Below are positions 61,896 through 64,000 of a stretch of DNA of 64,000 nt, one piece after another. Source of the DNA: Rossellomorea aquimaris (GTDB lineage: Bacteria; Bacillota; Bacilli; Bacillales; Bacillaceae_B). The stretch is taken from assembly GCF_001877785.1 (NCBI RefSeq), contig NZ_MINN01000161.1, positions 1 to 64,000 of the forward strand. Reading direction: 5' to 3'. The number at the start of each line of letters is the position of its first letter. The first letter of the stretch is position 1. The translations under genes were made by a program, and so were the position numbers. The notes below the pieces were generated by a model. It did no database searches. It was given only the letters and a program-made list of their open reading frames with translations, and was not told the origin of the DNA.

Positions 61896-61928
61896 AAAAG
61901 AGATTGACCCTGAATAGGGCCAATCTCC
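61896..61928 (-). terminator. folD terminator
   Basis: GAGATTG pairs with CAATCTC with CCCT/AGGG inside, followed by five T on the minus strand. Confidence 0.85.
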
Positions 61929-61942
61929 AGGCAAGACGAAAT

Positions 61943-62800
61943 TTATGAAGATTTTTTTAAAAGCTCAGCCGTCTTCTCTGCAGAATCGACGGTTTGTTTC
62001 AGAAGCATGGAGATCGTGACAGGTCCAACCCCGCCCGGTACCGGCGTGATGGCTCCTGCTTTCTCGTAACAGGAATCATAATCCACGTCTCCGATGTTTC
62101 CTTTATTGTAGCCGGCATCGAGGATCACCGCGCCCTCCTTCACCCATTCACCCTTGATGAAGTTCGGTTTTCCTACGGCCGCTACGACTATATCGGCCTG
62201 CGATACGATCTCCGCAAGGTTTTCTGTATAGGAATGACAGGTCGTGACGGTGGCATTGCGGTTCAACAGCATCATCGACACGGGTTTGCCGAGGATCGGA
62301 CTCCTGCCGATGACCACGGCATGCTTTCCTTCAACCGATACATCGTAGTAATCGATGATATTCATGATGGCGGCCGGTGTGCACGATGGATATTCGCCGA
62401 ACCCGAAGGATGTCCGGCCGAAACCGAGGCTTGTGACCCCGTCTACGTCTTTTTCGATGGAAATCGCTTCGAAAGCGGCACGTTCATCTATATGTTTAGG
62501 GACCGGATGCTGAAGAAGGATGCCGTGTACATCGTCATCACTGTTTAACTCGTTGATGACTCTCAACAGCTCACTTGTTGTCGTTTCTTTCGGCAGATGG
62601 ATGCGGCGGGACTCCATGCCGATTTTTCTGCAGGCATTCCCTTTCATCTTCACGTAGGTTTCGGACGAGGAATCGTCACCGACAAGCACTGTGGCAAGAC
62701 AAGGCACAATCCCTTTTTCCTTTAATGCAGACACTCTCAATCTCAGGCTTTCCTTCACTTCTGTCGCAACACGTTTACCGTCTAGAATCAATGGTTCCAC
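61943..62800 (-). CDS. folD: Bifunctional methylene-THF dehydrogenase / cyclohydrolase FolD
   Basis: 285 aa, normal length. It has the substrate Tyr and Lys pattern SSETYVKMKGNACRKIG near 48-65, then GILLQHPVPKHID, the NADP loop VVIGRSPILGKPVSMMLLNR, and the C-terminal PVPGGVGPVTISMLLKQT. It interconverts one-carbon units on tetrahydrofolate. It starts with GTG at 62800 behind AGGAGGG. The upstream ZTP riboswitch explains its regulation. Confidence 0.96.
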   Translation of the reverse strand: MEPLILDGKRVATEVKESLRLRVSALKEKGIVPCLATVLVGDDSSSETYVKMKGNACRKIGMESRRIHLPKETTTSELLRVINELNSDDDVHGILLQHPVPKHIDERAAFEAISIEKDVDGVTSLGFGRTSFGFGEYPSCTPAAIMNIIDYYDVSVEGKHAVVIGRSPILGKPVSMMLLNRNATVTTCHSYTENLAEIVSQADIVVAAVGKPNFIKGEWVKEGAVILDAGYNKGNIGDVDYDSCYEKAGAITPVPGGVGPVTISMLLKQTVDSAEKTAELLKKSS

Positions 62801-62910
62801 TGCAATCCCTCCTGTAATTGGTTAAAGACTGTTCTCCCGAGTTCCTTGCTTCCTGAAGGCAAAGCGCCTTTTTCTACAGTGAAGCAAGTCGTTTGTGAAA
62901 AGAGCCTAAC

Positions 62911-63026
62911 AAAAAAAGACAAGGGTGTACCCTTGCCTTTTGCCCAGGCGATCGGCATGATGGCTGATGATAAAAAAAGTCGCAGCTCCCCTGTGGTTCG
63001 TTCCACGTTTTCGCCAGTCACTGCTA
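62911..63026 (-). ncRNA. ZTP (pfl) riboswitch with terminator
   Basis: Minus strand: GTGACTGGCGAAAACGTGGA, then AACCACAGGGGAGCTGCGAC, a loop, then GATCGCCTGGGCAAA: the conserved parts of the ZTP aptamer. A terminator follows (CAAGGGT pairing with ACCCTTG, then seven T at 62917-62911). ZTP binding should permit folD transcription when 10-formyl-THF is scarce. Confidence 0.92.
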
Positions 63027-63227
63027 ATAATTAAGTTCAAACTTATTATAACACGAATATAAAATAAATATCCAGTCTTATTGTTCGTGTTTTTTGCAGG
63101 ACTACACCAAAAGACTGAATGGAATACCGGTCTAATTTTCTATATCTTCTCTTCCCTTATAGCCGATTTGCCGCGGTAATCGTTTTCATAAAATGAAAGC
63201 AAGCAAAACAATTTGGGAGGAATGAAA

Positions 63228-63962
63228 ATGTTGAAAAACAAAGTGGTCATGATTACTGGAGCGTCAAAAGGATTGGGAAGGGAATTGGCCCTTCAATTTG
63301 CAAGGGAAGGGGCGAGGCTTGCCATATGTGCGCGGAACGGGGCATCGCTTAAGGAAGTGGAGATGGAAGTGCGTGCGCAGGGAGCAGAGGTCGCAGCAGT
63401 CGTCGCGGATGTATCGGTTGCGAAGGACGTCGACCGTTTTGTTTCAGTGGCAGAGGAGGCGTTCGGAAGGATCGATGTGCTGATCAATAATGCTTCCATC
63501 TTCGGACCGGGGCCGAGGCTGTTGGCCGATTATCCTGAAGAGGACTTCATGGAGGTGCTGCGGATCAACACATTCAATCCGTTCATCGTCACCAAACGGG
63601 TACTGACGGGGATGCTGATGAGAAATGAGGGGTCCGTCATCAATCTGACATCCGAAGCTGGGAAAACCGGATTCGCTGAGTGGGGGGCATACGGAGTCTC
63701 CAAGTTTGCGGTAGAGGGTCTCACAGGGACGTGGGCAGATGAACTTCAGGAGACGGGGGTCCGCATCAATATGGTGGATCCGGGTGAAATGAACACAAGC
63801 ATGCATGAAGAAGCGGTTCCGGACTGTGATTATCCGTTAGCCGAGCCTCATGAACATATGGATGTTTTCCTTTATCTTGCTTCAGATGATGCGAAGGATG
63901 TTTCAGGAAAAAGGTTTGAAGCCCAGGAGTTCACTTGGAATCGGGGTGGGGAAAATGAATGA
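63228..63962 (+). CDS. Short-chain dehydrogenase/reductase (SDR)
   Basis: 244 aa classical SDR: cofactor motif VMITGASKGLGRELALQFA, LINNASIFG, catalytic Ser in VINLTSEAGKTG and YGVSKFAVEG (Tyr and Lys). NAD(P)-linked oxidoreductase; substrate unknown. I start at 63228, 7 nt behind GGGAGG; the ATG at 63222 is too near. Its stop overlaps the next gene by 8 bp. Confidence 0.9.
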   Translation: MLKNKVVMITGASKGLGRELALQFAREGARLAICARNGASLKEVEMEVRAQGAEVAAVVADVSVAKDVDRFVSVAEEAFGRIDVLINNASIFGPGPRLLADYPEEDFMEVLRINTFNPFIVTKRVLTGMLMRNEGSVINLTSEAGKTGFAEWGAYGVSKFAVEGLTGTWADELQETGVRINMVDPGEMNTSMHEEAVPDCDYPLAEPHEHMDVFLYLASDDAKDVSGKRFEAQEFTWNRGGENE

Positions 63963-64000
63963 GGCAGTCTTTGACATACCCCGTCAGCTGAATGCCTCTG
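63955..64000 (+). CDS. Start of a QueA-like gene (cut by window end)
   Basis: Only 15 codons are visible: MNEAVFDIPRQLNAS. The opening resembles S-adenosylmethionine:tRNA ribosyltransferase-isomerase-like proteins, a paralogue of QueA often placed after an SDR gene in Bacillaceae. It overlaps the SDR stop. Too short for firm assignment. Confidence 0.45.
   Translation, partial: MNEAVFDIPRQLNAS

Overview
The window reads as chromosomal DNA of a low-to-moderate GC, spore-forming member of the Bacillaceae (Rossellomorea/Bacillus-like). The reasons are AGGAGG-type ribosome binding sites with some TTG and GTG starts, families such as PadR-HAAS pairs, YdbS/YdbT, YuzF, CBO0543, DUF3231 and DUF3298, an adaA-alkA-adaB operon, a B. 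megaterium-type gas vesicle operon, and a C30 carotenoid (crt) operon. Two chromosomal parS-like sites (16178-16193 perfect, 54658-54673 with one mismatch) suggest the segment is not far from oriC. No rRNA, tRNA, CRISPR array or intact insertion sequence was seen.

Layout. 0-8 kb: ferritin-like protein, YiaA/B membrane protein, MazG-like pyrophosphohydrolase, two PadR-HAAS modules, a cupin protein and the ydbS/ydbT pair. 8-10 kb: adaptive response to DNA alkylation (adaA, alkA, adaB/ogt). 10-21 kb: GDPD, mqo, DUF421, YjiH, a PLP aminotransferase, a pentapeptide-repeat protein and an unrecognised two-gene pair. 21-30 kb: desaturase-like membrane enzyme, MHYT-GGDEF-EAL protein, cupredoxin, DUF3298, an Nramp-related transporter, an oxidoreductase and a broken Nudix gene. 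30-34 kb: crt operon (two CrtN-type enzymes and a CrtM-type synthase). 34-38 kb: ZIP transporter, DUF3231 remnant, NCS2 permease and DUF2817 peptidase.

38.5-40.6 kb holds what looks like a complete type II (actin-like) DNA segregation cassette: a TGTACA-rich iteron array, a ParM-like actin and a ParR-like adaptor. It lies close to a complete 14-gene gas vesicle operon, gvpAPQBRNFGLSKJTU (43.3-50.4 kb). A terminator-like hairpin sits inside that operon, between the structural block (A-P-Q-B) and the assembly block (R to U).

50.5-58.4 kb: small lipoprotein, GlsB-type membrane protein, PLD-type phospholipid synthase, HAD, CHY zinc finger, MsrAB, DinB and a Rieske oxidoreductase. 58.4-63 kb is a mosaic: a 3' fragment of folD, an NADH oxidase with Rex-type operators, a guanidine exporter pair behind a guanidine-I riboswitch, a scar of a PLD gene, then intact folD behind a ZTP riboswitch. 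The window ends in an SDR gene and the first codons of a QueA-like gene.

The least explained layer is non-coding. At least seven intergenic regions hold arrays of degenerate units with a constant period of about 20-21 bp but different core words (TAAGAGCGAAAT, TTTTTGATAATA, TGATCCAT, AAAAGATTA). Separately, a MITE-like element of about 180 bp occurs in three copies, two with apparent target-site duplications.
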